From NCBI RefSeq assembly GCF_964204645.1, contig NC_134034.1, positions 6,445,414 to 6,505,413 on the forward strand: a DNA stretch of 60,000 nucleotides, written 5' to 3'. Of this stretch, positions 1 to 10,364 are shown piece after piece; within the stretch, counting starts at the first letter, position 1; every line of letters begins with the position of its first letter. The stretch comes from Tubulanus polymorphus. Taxonomy: Eukaryota; Nemertea; Palaeonemertea; Tubulaniformes; Tubulanidae. The position numbers were made by a program, and so were the translations under genes. Below the pieces are notes generated by a model. The model was not told the DNA's origin, searched no databases, and saw only the letters and a list, made by a program, of their open reading frames with translations.

Positions 1-75
1 CTATATTCGTATGGAAATTGAAACCTCAGTAATAATAAATAACCTTTATTATTTTCAAACTTATTCATATATTAG
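1..75 (-). repeat. duplicated 3' end of the Polinton A packaging-ATPase gene
   Basis: This stretch repeats, with small changes, the sequence at about 281-335, which is the 3' end of the minus-strand ATPase gene plus its flank. It shares the same order of 'cctcagtaataat', 'aacctttattatt' and 'ttattcatatatt'. The minisatellite lies between the two copies. It is a partial tandem duplication. The window edge prevents seeing whether more of the gene was copied. Confidence 0.6.
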
Positions 76-149
76 TTGAAAAAATAAAAATAAATTGGTT
101 GAAAATTGTATAAATAATATTTATTTTAAAAAAGGGGGTTTTAAGTATT

Positions 150-250
150 TAAGGTATCTAATAGGGTATCAGGTATTAGGGTATCAGGTATTAGGGTATC
201 TAATGGGGTATCAGGTATTAGGGTATCTAATAGGGTATCTAATACATAGG
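150..250. repeat. minisatellite of GGTATC/GGTATTAG units
   Basis: Irregular tandem units built from 'gggtatctaata' and 'gggtatcaggtatta' run through this stretch. The same unit, reverse-complemented and reduced to about two copies, lies at 21265-21297 just after the ATPase stop in Polinton B. It is therefore a regular part of the gap between the converging gene blocks of this Polinton family, expanded here. The open frame across it (95-286, + strand) simply reads the repeat and is not called a gene. Confidence 0.75.
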
Positions 251-312
251 TATATAAATAGTTATTTTATAAATTTATATTCATAGGGAAATTGTAGTCT
301 CAGTAATAATTT

Positions 313-873
313 TCAACCTTTATTATTCTTTAATTTATTCATATATTCATCATGTAATTCAGTTGGTATAATTTGATTTTCTTCCAATGATTGTTGCATG
401 GATTTTTTATCTTTGTTATAAAATAAAACTAGAAATCTTATATTCTCCCTAAAGTCTTTAACAATTGAATTATATTTTTGATTTAAAACCCATGTTGTTA
501 TCCCGAAATGTCTCCCAGAGAAAGCTAGATTACATAACTCACTTTCTCTCACTTTTGAATCATGTAAATTTGCGCAATCATCTACAATGAATAATGTATT
601 TGATCCTTTATAAGTATCAATTGCTATTTTTATACAATTATCTAAATTTTCTTTTACTGTTTTAGGATCTAATATAATAAACTTTTTTATCTTAACTATA
701 TCTCTATTATATGTTTTATTCATTTCATAAGTAGGGCAGAATAATATTATATAATCAAAATGATTCTTATAAATAGTTTCTAACAAATGTAATATGAAAT
801 GTGTTTTACCACAATTGGTTACACCAGTAACTAACATATTATGCGGTTCAAATATAAATAAATCTTTATTCAT
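313..873 (-). pseudogene. Polinton A packaging ATPase (FtsK/A32-like), C-terminus cut by a stop
   Basis: P-loop ATPase of the Polinton/adintovirus DNA-packaging family, expected to pump the genome into the capsid. Walker A is GVTNCGKT (about residues 17-24) and Walker B is LFIVDD (about 94-99), followed by a conserved LNQKYN segment. It is nearly identical to the intact 203-residue copy at 20636-21247. Here a serine codon is replaced by TGA, removing the last 17 residues. The start ATG overlaps the end of the integrase frame by 8 nt, as in Polinton B. Loss of the tail may or may not abolish function. Confidence 0.9.
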
Positions 874-1380
874 TTATTCTTTTAATTTTACTAGATAAAA
901 TCCATTCATTAAATTTATCATCGTATCCTTTATATTTCACCAAAGAATACTATTTTCCTTTAAGAATTTTTGATTTCAATACTTTTTCTATTTTGTATTC
1001 TATTTCATCTGGGTTTGGTACAAGTGATAATTCTTGTTCATAGAAATAACCTAATATTTCTTCATCTTTTAGATCTTCTAATTTATAAACAAATGGTTTA
1101 GTTAATATTATCTTTTTAATCTTAAATATTTCTTCTGTAAAATTAGGGGTATAACCTTTATAAAATGTTTTTCTATATTTAGATATTCTTACGTGTTGTC
1201 CTATTTTAAATTTAGGTTCACCGAAATCATGTGTAACAAACGCACCATATAAATTATTCCAAACTATTTCTGAATTATCTTCTTTTCTAGCTTGTATAGG
1301 TTTCATATTTATAGAACTATGTTTAGAATTATTATAACCTTTCACGAAATCATCTAATACATCGATATATTTATATGTTT
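868..1380 (-). pseudogene. Polinton A integrase, 3' part, split by the Gypsy insertion
   Basis: This is the C-terminal part of the Polinton retroviral-type integrase whose 5' part is at 13214-13794. The Gypsy element and its GTTT target duplication separate the two halves. It holds the end of the rve region (GYNNSKHSS, then the KFKIGQHVRISKYRK segment) and a chromodomain-like tail containing VKYKGYDDKFNEWI. A stop lies in the tail at about 950-952, where the Polinton B copy has a lysine codon. The gene is therefore broken twice: by the insertion and by this nonsense change. Confidence 0.9.
1377..1380. repeat. target-site duplication, left copy (GTTT)
   Basis: GTTT directly precedes the left LTR and follows the right LTR (13214-13217). 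A 4-bp duplication fits Ty3/Gypsy integration. Polinton B shows the uninterrupted site in its integrase gene. Confidence 0.9.
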
Positions 1381-1723
1381 TGATATAGAGGTCCTAGCTC
1401 AGAAGTAAGAACTACGGTTAATAGTTGGAAAATGTAATTTTATTGTAGTACTCAAAGCGAGAGCTGAGTGTAAGTGACCACGAGTCAGAGAAAAAAGAGA
1501 GAGAGCGACGTGTGTCTCTTGGTTTTATACCCATGAGGACCACGTCATCAGGAGTGTTAAAACAATAGCCAGAAGGCTAGACATATTATCATTATTATCA
1601 GTACTGACCATATGACCAGCACACAGGACTTTGATTGATCAGGTCATGTGTCCTGAGCACTCGTCTTACGGAACAGTACTGCCTGTAAATTACATGTATT
1701 ATTAACATACATTCTATATATCA
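1381..1723 (-). repeat. Gypsy 3' LTR
   Basis: 343 bp, identical to the LTR at 12871-13213 except for two substitutions (positions about 1500 and 1573). Termini are TG...CA with short inverted ends (TGATATA/TATATCA). In element sense this is the downstream LTR. Confidence 0.95.
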
Positions 1724-1726
1724 GTT

Positions 1727-1737
1727 GCCCCTCCTTC
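1727..1737 (-). other. Gypsy polypurine tract
   Basis: On the minus strand GAAGGAGGGGC lies three bases upstream of the 3' LTR. This is the position and composition of the primer for plus-strand DNA synthesis. Confidence 0.75.
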
Positions 1738-1914
1738 AGGTGACTCGACCCCGAGGCACTAAAAAAAAAATTCTTAGTCTAAACGTTGACGTTTCACCAT
1801 CTAAAATAAAATAACCCGATAACCTAAAAATAGTCAGAAATAAGCTAATCGCAACAAAATTTAGATAGTAGCAAGCACGACGAACGATTCCGAAAGTAAA
1901 TGTTGAAAATCGCT

Positions 1915-1983
1915 TGTGCCTGTGAGGAATCGAACCTCACCGTTGTAAGATTTGACATACCAACGGTTGCCAGATCCAGGGAC
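1915..1983 (-). tRNA. tRNA-like remnant
   Basis: On the minus strand there is a perfect T-arm (TGAGG, loop TTCGATT, CCTCA; B box GGTTCGATTCC). An A-box-like TGGCAACCGTTGG lies upstream. The ends GTCCCTG and CAGGCAC pair at six of seven positions. The span is only 69 nt and I could not fold a normal anticodon arm, so an identity is not given. It is more likely a tRNA-derived relic carried by the element than a working tRNA gene. Confidence 0.35.
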
Positions 1984-2521
1984 ATAGCCAAACAAGAATA
2001 ACGGACTGTCGTGTGGCTTGCAAAACAAAACAAAACTTGTTCCAACGGCCTTATCTTCACAGGTAGTATAAACCCATTTATGTAAAGCTCTAAACTAATA
2101 TAGTTGTTGAATAAACATGTTTCCATTTCGTTATCCAAATGTAAATACATAAATTCATATGTTGGTCACCACTGAGAAATAGATATAAACGATAAGATAT
2201 ACATATAAACTGGTCACTTGCTCTCTCTCCAGAAGCAAACAATAACATGATAGGAGTAAACAATAAAAATGTCGTGCAGGATAATGCACTAGTTATAAGT
2301 TTTTTTTTTTTCATACAATAAGTCTAATTACGCACTACTTGAAAGCATCACTTTATTTCAGTCTAGTTACTTAGTTGGTCATTTATTTATTTTTTTCTTT
2401 AATACAATGATTAGAATTTGGTGTTAAGGAAAAACCAAATATGTCCTGAGAATGATGCAACGGCCCACCCTCTTTTTCTGTGGAGGGGAGAGGCGCGAAC
2501 CCCTCAATAAATAAATATAAC

Positions 2522-2950
2522 TCACGCAGGCCAATTTTCTGTGTCTGGAGCCGGCCTTCTCCAGTGGGAAAGTAAAGAGGCTAGTGCACAAAATACCGAA
2601 ACGATAATATCCCAGCGAGACACGCAACCCCAGAACCTGGAAACGGACACGGATGGAAGGTTAGCCTTATGTCTAGCCGCGGTACTGTACTGGGCGTTGA
2701 GTGTCGTCATCACCAGCCTGATATGAGTTTGAAACAGATCATCATCGTTGAAATACGGTTTGAACGGACCATCATTGTTGAAATACGGTTTGAACGCCGG
2801 CCTCACACCACCTTCATTGTGAGCATCATCATATTGACGGTTGATGCTTACGAACTTATTGCGTGTTCGTACAGTGTTGATTAATGGTGAGATTCGCGAC
2901 ATCCGGTCATCTCGATGCAGACCCTGTGTGGTATCGACTGTGGTTGACAT
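2522..2950 (-). CDS. possible accessory ORF downstream of env
   Basis: An ATG-started frame of 142 codons lies between env and the 3' LTR on the element's coding strand. No known domain was recognised. It contains two tandem copies of a short repeat (FKPYFN...), encoded by a 30-bp duplication at about 2738-2800, and a weakly hydrophobic stretch near residue 115. In DNA that is not very AT-rich a frame of this length can occur by chance. The position downstream of env is the only reason to consider it an accessory gene. Confidence 0.2.
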   Translation of the reverse strand: MSTTVDTTQGLHRDDRMSRISPLINTVRTRNKFVSINRQYDDAHNEGGVRPAFKPYFNNDGPFKPYFNDDDLFQTHIRLVMTTLNAQYSTAARHKANLPSVSVSRFWGCVSRWDIIVSVFCALASLLSHWRRPAPDTENWPA

Positions 2951-3377
2951 CAGTAAGTCTCGTCGCCTCAGTCCACGTGGTAAATGACATCTTCAACATA
3001 AGGCTTACTACGTATCCGAGCCGCAACCAACCCGAAGTATGATGGCCGTCGCTAGGATAATATATATGTATATATGTATATATATATATACGAAACTTGC
3101 AGCAACTCAACCTCTTAACGTACCCATAAGAATCAATGTTACTATGATTGTGTATGCAAAATTACCAAAATAATTATTAGTGATAATATTATTATCTATA
3201 AGTTATATACTTAGCGTGGAGTATTAAGCACAAACTAAAAAAAAAAACAAACCTAGAGGTAGCATTGTAGACATGGGCCGTCGCTGAAATCATTCGTTCT
3301 TTTATGAAACGAAAGATATTAAGAGACCCTAAAATATAACATATAAATACAATTTCTAGTATCACCGATTTTTGTTT

Positions 3378-5906
3378 TCAAACAGCACGTGATATGGGTA
3401 CTGGTATCATCCTACCATCTGGGCACGCCAGGTATAGGTAGGTGTCAAAATTCGCGTTGATAATTTTCGAGACTCTAAAATATTGGATCCACGAAATTCT
3501 CGTGGACCTATTTAGTTTTATCGCACGAAGTGTATTTGATCTGGCGGTCAACAGGTGGTGTTCATGCCATTCGGTAATCAGATAAGCAAACCAATTCGAC
3601 TTGACCATGATTAAAATTCTTTTGGGGACCTCATTGATAAAGTAGGCGTGAGGGCAATCTGGCAACTCACGTATTACTATATTAATGCAGTCGTCCAGTG
3701 ATGATAAATTTAAAACTAATGAACACCCCCTGCGTTGATTCCGTAGCAAGGATCTCATACTACTTAAGGTGGATATAGCACATCGGATAAGAATGAACCC
3801 AATTAAAACCAGGAGGATTAAGTGCGTATTTGATTGTACCTGTTCAGAGAATTCGTTGAAAAATAAAAGTGGATTAACCGGATCGGACGAGTTCACTGAC
3901 GGAAGGCCAGCTCGTGATGGCGGTAAGAAATTAAATGATTCGTTCATGCTTATCCGGAAACCATGTGCAGTGGGCAAGGCGCTGGTAGCCACTGGAGTAA
4001 AAAGTGCAGTTCCTGCCCTTCTTGTCCAAAGCAAGTAACCGACACCAATGGTAGAAAGAATACTTAGGGAAAGTGACAGATAGCTAAGAAATTGGGATTG
4101 AGAGACACCAGGGATAAAGAAATCGGAGTTCGAGCTCAGCAGTGGGGCAGCCAGTGCATCCGCCTGGGTGGCGAAGAGTTCCACTTTCTTGTGCCCTCTT
4201 TCGGCAATCTTTTTGAAATCTGTCTGAAAGCCCCGGTCTGCGTGCTCTACGTTCTCCCATTTATCCCTGATGAGTTTGATTTCGGGGAGGACAACCTGGT
4301 GAATTTTCGAGGAGTGCGTAGCAGGGTCCAAAAGTTTCCTCTTCCAGTCGAGGGTCATATGATTAAAGAACGATAATATTACTGGAAGATTAACGGGGTG
4401 CGAGTATATCGGTGTAGTGGTGGAATTATGGCAACTACTTATTTTGGCGGGAATTTTGAATGTGGCCGATGTGATTCCGCAACCGCACGGTAACCGTATC
4501 AGACACATTGTGCAAGAAAGGATGGCTTGTGCAGGTTTACCAGGGCAGGCCATTGACCAAGAGGCCTCTCGTCCACTTACCAAGTATGACCCGGAACCGA
4601 GGTCGAGAGCCCCCTCAAACAAGCCTGACTCCTGGTACCTAATGTCACAAAATTTCATTACGTGTTTATGATTATTAAAGAATAGTCCACTGGCACACGA
4701 CGGCACGGCTCGTGAACGCAGTGATTGTGCAGTGGGGCAGACTTTAATTCCCTTTCCTTCACATTGTAAGAATTCTTTGGAATTAAATTCTGTATAAAAA
4801 TCACCGGAATGGGATACACCGATATAGTCAGGGAGGTTTTTAATGAACGTGCAATTGTGAGAGGACGCATTGACCGGCACGGGCATTGCAGAGATGGAAT
4901 ATACATTGAAAACGGTTCTGGTTTCCGATATCGGAAATTTTACATTAATGTATATTGCCTTGTCCGTCCTCGTATAGAGGACGTTTCGCACCTGATAGTA
5001 GTGACCTGGATTCGAATACGAAATCGTGAATCCAGGATAATGTATCGAAAGAAGATCTCGAATTGTGCCGATCGTTTTTGAAATTACGTGCGATGGTACC
5101 AGATTGATCGGTAGATACCCATCAATTAGGTTCTGCACGCCGGCCAGCCATTTGTGTGCCTCCATGGAATATTGTGCAGACACCTCTAGCACCGAGTAAA
5201 AATACTGGAAGAAATCACTCATGGCCAGTAGTGAAGCTTCCATGTCCGAGATCCGTACCCTGTTTTGTCCGGCGAATTTGGAGAGTTTGATTAGGTTACC
5301 CTGGATATTACTTATGAGAGCGTGATTGTTTCGCACACCCTCAACAATGTTATCCAGGCGGGATGATGTCACATTCATAAAGGAAGACATCTCCCGACCT
5401 TGACGAATGACTTCGTTTTTAACCAATTCAGATGCTTTTTCTAATCTGCCTATGTGGTTCCGGATCTCGCTCACTTCGCTTTCGGTGGCTGTACCAAACA
5501 AACTCTTCGACACGCTTCCAACAAAATTAAAAAGTCCACGTTTGGATCTGCCAGAAGAGGTTTGGTACATCCTAGCCGGCATGAGTGATTTTATTTCGTT
5601 TAAGGTCGTCTCAAAACTAGCCGCCGAGTTGTTTCTTTGCTTTGCTAAAGTTATTATTGCCTGCTGTAGGTGCTGGCATGCCCTGTCCGGATTAGAAGGA
5701 CAGTCAGGTGTTTTAAAATGCGGCAGCGGATACCGCAGCCAGGGAATAGAATATGTGTGGCTCCATACGGAGCCAGCATTGTCAACCTGTCCCTGTTCCG
5801 TAAACAGGACCCCATAGTCCTTTCTCAGGATTATCTTTTCAGCAGCCTTTTCCGTGCCAGCACCCACTAACAGGGTTAGAAAAAGTAAAGTAGTGATCGT
5901 AGACAT
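3378..5906 (-). CDS. env: Env: class I fusion glycoprotein, baculovirus-F/errantivirus type
   Basis: An open frame of 842 codons. A signal peptide occupies about residues 1-18. A furin-type site RSKR (120-123) is followed by a hydrophobic glycine/phenylalanine-rich fusion-peptide region and a long heptad-like helical region (about 140-230). A cysteine-rich stretch follows (CTMCLIRLPCGCG, near residue 450). The membrane anchor is about 604-626. This order is that of F-like envelope proteins of insect errantiviruses and baculoviruses. The tail is odd: about 200 residues follow the anchor, with a second hydrophobic segment at about 695-716. The frame is uninterrupted while pol upstream is broken. 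It would normally be expressed from a spliced RNA. Confidence 0.9.
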   Translation of the reverse strand: MSTITTLLFLTLLVGAGTEKAAEKIILRKDYGVLFTEQGQVDNAGSVWSHTYSIPWLRYPLPHFKTPDCPSNPDRACQHLQQAIITLAKQRNNSAASFETTLNEIKSLMPARMYQTSSGRSKRGLFNFVGSVSKSLFGTATESEVSEIRNHIGRLEKASELVKNEVIRQGREMSSFMNVTSSRLDNIVEGVRNNHALISNIQGNLIKLSKFAGQNRVRISDMEASLLAMSDFFQYFYSVLEVSAQYSMEAHKWLAGVQNLIDGYLPINLVPSHVISKTIGTIRDLLSIHYPGFTISYSNPGHYYQVRNVLYTRTDKAIYINVKFPISETRTVFNVYSISAMPVPVNASSHNCTFIKNLPDYIGVSHSGDFYTEFNSKEFLQCEGKGIKVCPTAQSLRSRAVPSCASGLFFNNHKHVMKFCDIRYQESGLFEGALDLGSGSYLVSGREASWSMACPGKPAQAILSCTMCLIRLPCGCGITSATFKIPAKISSCHNSTTTPIYSHPVNLPVILSFFNHMTLDWKRKLLDPATHSSKIHQVVLPEIKLIRDKWENVEHADRGFQTDFKKIAERGHKKVELFATQADALAAPLLSSNSDFFIPGVSQSQFLSYLSLSLSILSTIGVGYLLWTRRAGTALFTPVATSALPTAHGFRISMNESFNFLPPSRAGLPSVNSSDPVNPLLFFNEFSEQVQSNTHLILLVLIGFILIRCAISTLSSMRSLLRNQRRGCSLVLNLSSLDDCINIVIRELPDCPHAYFINEVPKRILIMVKSNWFAYLITEWHEHHLLTARSNTLRAIKLNRSTRISWIQYFRVSKIINANFDTYLYLACPDGRMIPVPISRAV

Positions 5907-5966
5907 CTTCTGGAATGACAGAAAAAATGAAACCTGTAATAGAGAGAAATCGATCCAATTATTGAT

Positions 5967-8900
5967 TTAGTGCTGGTTCTTCTCAAAATCATCGATGAGT
6001 CGTCGATCTAGGATATTGCTGGCTGGTTCCCATGAATGCGGGAAGTCGCCAGCCCATTTGACAAGGTATTGTCGAACGCCTTTACGTGTGCGTTTCTTGA
6101 GAATGCAATCTACGGGGAAAATATCATCATTTGGATCTGAAAAATTATTATCATTATTGTCCGTATTGTCGCTAACGGTTACAGGCAGCCCAATCGTACG
6201 GTCTCGAGTGTTGGTATACACCTTTAAACGATTAGCATGAACTGGAGCCCTTAATACTCTACCGGCAAGGGTCTTTAAAATATAGTTTACGGGTGAAACC
6301 TTTTTACTAATAATATAGGGACCGTGATAGGGATGAAGTAGTTTCTTAGTCAGGCCCTTAATGTTTTTAGAATTGTGAAGCTAAACGAAGTCACCCTCCG
6401 CGTATACCGGCTCTGTGACTTTAAAACGCTTATCGTGTTGTATTTTGGTTCTCTCTTGCGTTTGTTCCAAATTCTCTTTTGCCCATTTTCTGGCCTGAAT
6501 AAGTTTGGACGCGGTCTCTTTGACCCAGTCATGAGCTGTGTGAAACTCGTGCTCTGGTGGTAAAAGTGACGTGTCAGTAGGCATTCGGGCTTCACGGCCA
6601 TGCATAAGGTAAAATGGTGTATACCCGGTACTCTTTATGACTGACGTCCTGTAAGCAAAAAGTAATGGTTGGATGAAATCATCCCAATCAGTTTGGTGCG
6701 AATTACCGAACATACTTATTCCTTGTACTAGGGTCCCATTGTATTTCTCTGTGAGGCCATCAGTACAAGGGTGATAAGATGAAGTACGTGCTTGTTTCGT
6801 ACCACAAAGCATACATAATTCCTTTACTAATGCAGATAGAAAATTAGTGCCTCTGTCACTTAAAATAGTGCCAGCTGAACCATGCCTGCAAAATATTTCG
6901 TTAAACAGAAGTCGTGCTATGACTGGGGCCGTGATTGATTTAGTAGGAAATGCTTCAGCCCATCTAGTCAAGTAATCCGTGATGACAACTATGTATCGAT
7001 TTCCTCGTTTTGACGTGTGAATTGGACCAATACAATCTATCGCTATCCGATCGAATGGGGCCTCGACCGCTGGAATCGGTATCTGTGGCGCTACAACTTT
7101 ATGCTTGGGGACTTTCTTGGTGTTACATGGTACACACGATTTGACCCAATGTAAAATATCATCATACATTCCAGGCCAGTAGTACGTCGATCTTATCTTG
7201 TCATATGTCTTATCAAAACCGAAATGGCCACCTGTGACATCGTCATGATAGGCAGTCAGGATGTCTTCTCTGAGCGCAACAGGTAGATAGACTTGATAAC
7301 GAGGCGCATTCATTAAACCTTTCAACAGCCGCGTCTGTTTACGACATAACAAGCCATTTGGTCTGAGAGAGTAAAATTCTGACAGTAATACGACTTCTCG
7401 GGCTATCTCATCATCCACTGGTAGGTCGCGTTTGTCTAAGTAATTGATTAGGTCCAATGAATAAGGGTCATCACGTTGGGCTTGGCATATCAACGGTACA
7501 CTGTCACGTGGCGCGTCAGTCAATTCATTGTTGGGGACAATCGTTTCTGGATTTGGGTCCACTTCTAGGGAGTTTATGTATTGCCGTCTTGAGAGGGCGT
7601 CAGCGTTACTGTGAACTCGGCCTGCGCGGTGGACGATTTCCATGTCATATTCTTGGAGTGTCATTGCCCAGCGGCAAAGGCGTCCTTGGGGTTCTTTAAG
7701 TGACATGAGCCACCTAAGGGCGTTGTGGTCTGTGACCACACGGAATCGTCGACCATGCAGGTAAGGCTTACATTTCTTTATTCCCTCCATAATCGCAGCC
7801 ATCTCACGCTGTGTCGTATCCCAATTTCGCTCTCTAGGGAGGAAGTTGCGACCGCCATACGCTATGACTCGTTCCTCATTGTTGATGCGTTGGCAGAGAA
7901 CGATGCCGATAGCTGTCGCGCTGGCGTCAGTGTGAAGTTCGAAGGGTATGCTAAAATTCGGGAATGTCAAAAGCGGAGGGCTAGTAAGTGCAGATTTAAG
8001 GGACTCAAAAGCTCGTGAACACTCGTCTGTCCATTCGAATTTAGCGTTTTTTCTGGTCAAAGCATATAGAGGCGCGCAAATTTCGCTAAATCTTGGGATG
8101 AATTTCCTGAAGTATGTAGCCAGGCCTACAAATGATCTGAGATCTTTTAACGTTCTTGGAGTTGGATATTCCACAATTGCCTTACATTTCTCAGGATCGG
8201 GTTCGACTCCCTTGGCACTGAGAATATGCCCTAGGTATAGTATACTCTCCATGGCAAATCTGCATTTAGACGGTTTCAAGGTCAGTCCAGCCTCCCTTAG
8301 GCGTAGGAAAACTTGCTCCAAATGATTCAAATGCTCGTCAAATGAATTGGAAAACACTACGATATCATCGAGGTAAATTAGACATATTTTCCAGCTAAGA
8401 CCTCGTAGCACGTTTTCCATCAGTCGTTCAAAAGTGCTTGGCGCATTACATAAGCCGAAAGGTAAACGATTGAATTCAAATAGGCCACGACTACAGGTAA
8501 ATGCGGTAATTGGTTTCGAATGTTCATCAACCTCTAATTGCCAATAGCCAGAGCGCAAATCCAATGAAGTAAAATGCTTTGGTTGGGCACTGCCTAGACT
8601 ATCAATTATGTCGTCACAACGAGGCATCGGGAATGAATCCTTCCGAGTTACCTCGTTGACCTTTCGGTAGTCCACGCAGAACCGAGTCTGTCCATTTTTC
8701 TTTTTGACTAGCACGACCGGACTACTCCATGGTGAGTTCGATTCTCGGATAATGCCGGCACGTGCCATCTTGTCGACCTCTATCTCCTCTACTTGTCTCA
8801 TCTCTGGGGTCCTCCGATACGCGCGTTGTCTTATTGGTGGGTGTCCTTGAACATTTATAGTATGTTTAACTAAAGAGGTGTGGCCCAATTCATTATCATT

Positions 8901-9301
8901 GTTTGCAAAAACATCGCGATACTCCATTAGCAAATCTGACAATCTAAGTTTTTCCTGATTACTTAGTTTCGAGCCCGTCAGATCGACATCTGGGAAAAAT
9001 CCGGAAAATTGGGAGTAGATGTGATGATATTGCATACCCCGGATTTGGTTGACCTTTCGGTTTTGACGATATCGTTCGTTACATTGAACGGTACAGTGGA
9101 TAGATCACCTAGCGTGGTGTTTTTGTATAACCTAATGGCTTTGACTGTTGGATTGCATATGCGGAAAGGAACTGTCTGATCTTGTACTAAAGCAATTACT
9201 TTTGCCCCGACAAGATTCGTTTTATGCAGCCTGGTATTTGGCTCTATTAGACATTCGGTGCCGTTTTGTACGTTTTTTGACGCCTTATAAAACGTTACCA
9301 T
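5967..9301 (-). pseudogene. pol: Gypsy Pol: reverse transcriptase, RNase H, integrase with chromodomain (broken)
   Basis: The first part (9301-8978) carries the linker after protease. A frameshift near 9000-9035 leads into the main frame of 884 codons. Reverse transcriptase shows the YLDD active site at residues 221-224 of that frame. RNase H (FELHTDASATAIG) follows, then the integrase HHCC zinc finger (H...GGHFG...CVPCNTK) and the core with IAIDCIGP, SDRGTNF and the glutamate in GLTEKYNGT. An in-frame TAG at 6366-6368 (sequence GTTTAG) interrupts the end of the integrase. Beyond it the frame stays open to 5967 through a GPY/F module (HPYHGPYIISKKV) and a chromodomain (YLVKWAGDFPHSWEP). Chromodomains in this position target insertion to chromatin in chromoviruses. 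Confidence 0.92.
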
Positions 9302-10364
9302 TATGAAACCTAAACAATGCTAACCATTCAGCGTCATTTTACAAACGACAGCCGTAAATCGATGTGCAAAACGTCACAGGTTTATGTGTACACAAACAAG
9401 CTATCTGGCAAAATATTATTGACATAGATGTTGAATGGCTTCCTGTGATTATATAATGACCTATATTTGAACGTCGAAATGTTATATTGCATTGAATATC
9501 ATTAGAAGATGTATTGTAATAGTAAAGGATGTATGATTATATCAGAAGCGGCAGGCATAAATAGAAATGATAAGTAAATCGGATTATTCGGTTAAATGGC
9601 GGATGTATACACGATGCGGAAGTCTGATATAAAAGTCAGACCCTGACGTGGGCATGCCGGTGGAATGACGAAGCTATCTACGATGTGTGTAGGGCAAGCG
9701 TGAATTTCATCAGCGGCTACAAGCGGTCAATATGAAAATGTGTAAACATATAATTTCAATATTCAGACGTTTTAGAAAATATGTTTGATATTAGGAGTAT
9801 GCAAGTTTCGTGAGATTAGCATTTTATAATAGCATAGCTGTCATATACGGCTCCGTGTCCTCTGATGGCATGTGTATTAGGTGACAATTCAATTCAATTC
9901 TTTGTTGATCCTTATTACATTGAAATTCCGGGATAAAATTCCCAAATTCAATAAATACAAATTTTATAATAAATTAATACAACATACATGACACATGGGT
10001 AATTCATACAGAACAACATAAGCATGTTATTTTAAATGACAATGTCTACTTCAACCCACCCAGACTCAAGACTCTAGGATATCGAGTGACAGCCAAACCC
10101 GTGGCCCGGGCCGGCTGGCTAGGCCACACGATATGCTCAAAGTCATGATGAAGCAGACATCAGAAGAGCTCTTTCTTCATCCATGGAGGCAATGAAGTTG
10201 CAAACCAGCTTAGAGGCATAAGTAAATGAAGTCGGTCGCAAGTTCGCGATCTATTATTGAGAATTTTCAATAAAAAAATTTAAACCACTACTAGAGTCGA
10301 AGACCTGTATCATCTACCCAATCGCCTAATCTCATCATTCCCCAAATTTCTTAAAACTTCGATT
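9302..10364 (-). other. non-coding insertion inside Gypsy pol
   Basis: About 1.06 kb without a convincing reading frame separates the protease-bearing frame from the reverse-transcriptase-bearing frame. In related elements these are continuous: the protease frame ends soon after IIPPFTEVIIPAKV and pol resumes with a segment that normally follows closely. Part of it looks like the 3' end of a non-LTR retrotransposon (see 9886-10250). Exact borders and target duplications could not be fixed by eye. Confidence 0.55.
9886..10250 (-). mobile_element. possible CR1-like non-LTR retrotransposon 3' end
   Basis: Read on the minus strand this ends in AATTGAATTGAATTG preceded by a TTTG/ATTGAATTT-rich tail. 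CR1-type elements typically end in short ATTGAATTG-like repeats instead of poly(A). A similar tail occurs at 36703-36720 in otherwise unrelated DNA. No coding portion is visible, so this would be a severely 5'-truncated copy. The 5' limit given is approximate. Confidence 0.35.

Larger units (their letters stand above)
1738..3377 (-). other. Gypsy non-coding region between env and the 3' LTR
   Basis: About 1.6 kb follows env. It contains a tRNA-like stretch (1915-1983), a possible short ORF (2522-2950) and a short AT dinucleotide run (3058-3090). No conserved domain was recognised. It is unusually long for a Gypsy 3' region and may include captured host DNA. Confidence 0.6.

Noticed and set aside
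95-286. 63-codon frame on + strand
   Set aside because: It only reads through the GGTATC minisatellite.
4092-5817. Several plus-strand frames of 80-136 codons
   Set aside because: They lie opposite the intact env frame and show no domain; shadows.
7725-8325. Plus-strand frames of 97 and 125 codons
   Set aside because: Opposite the reverse-transcriptase domain; shadows of the coding strand.
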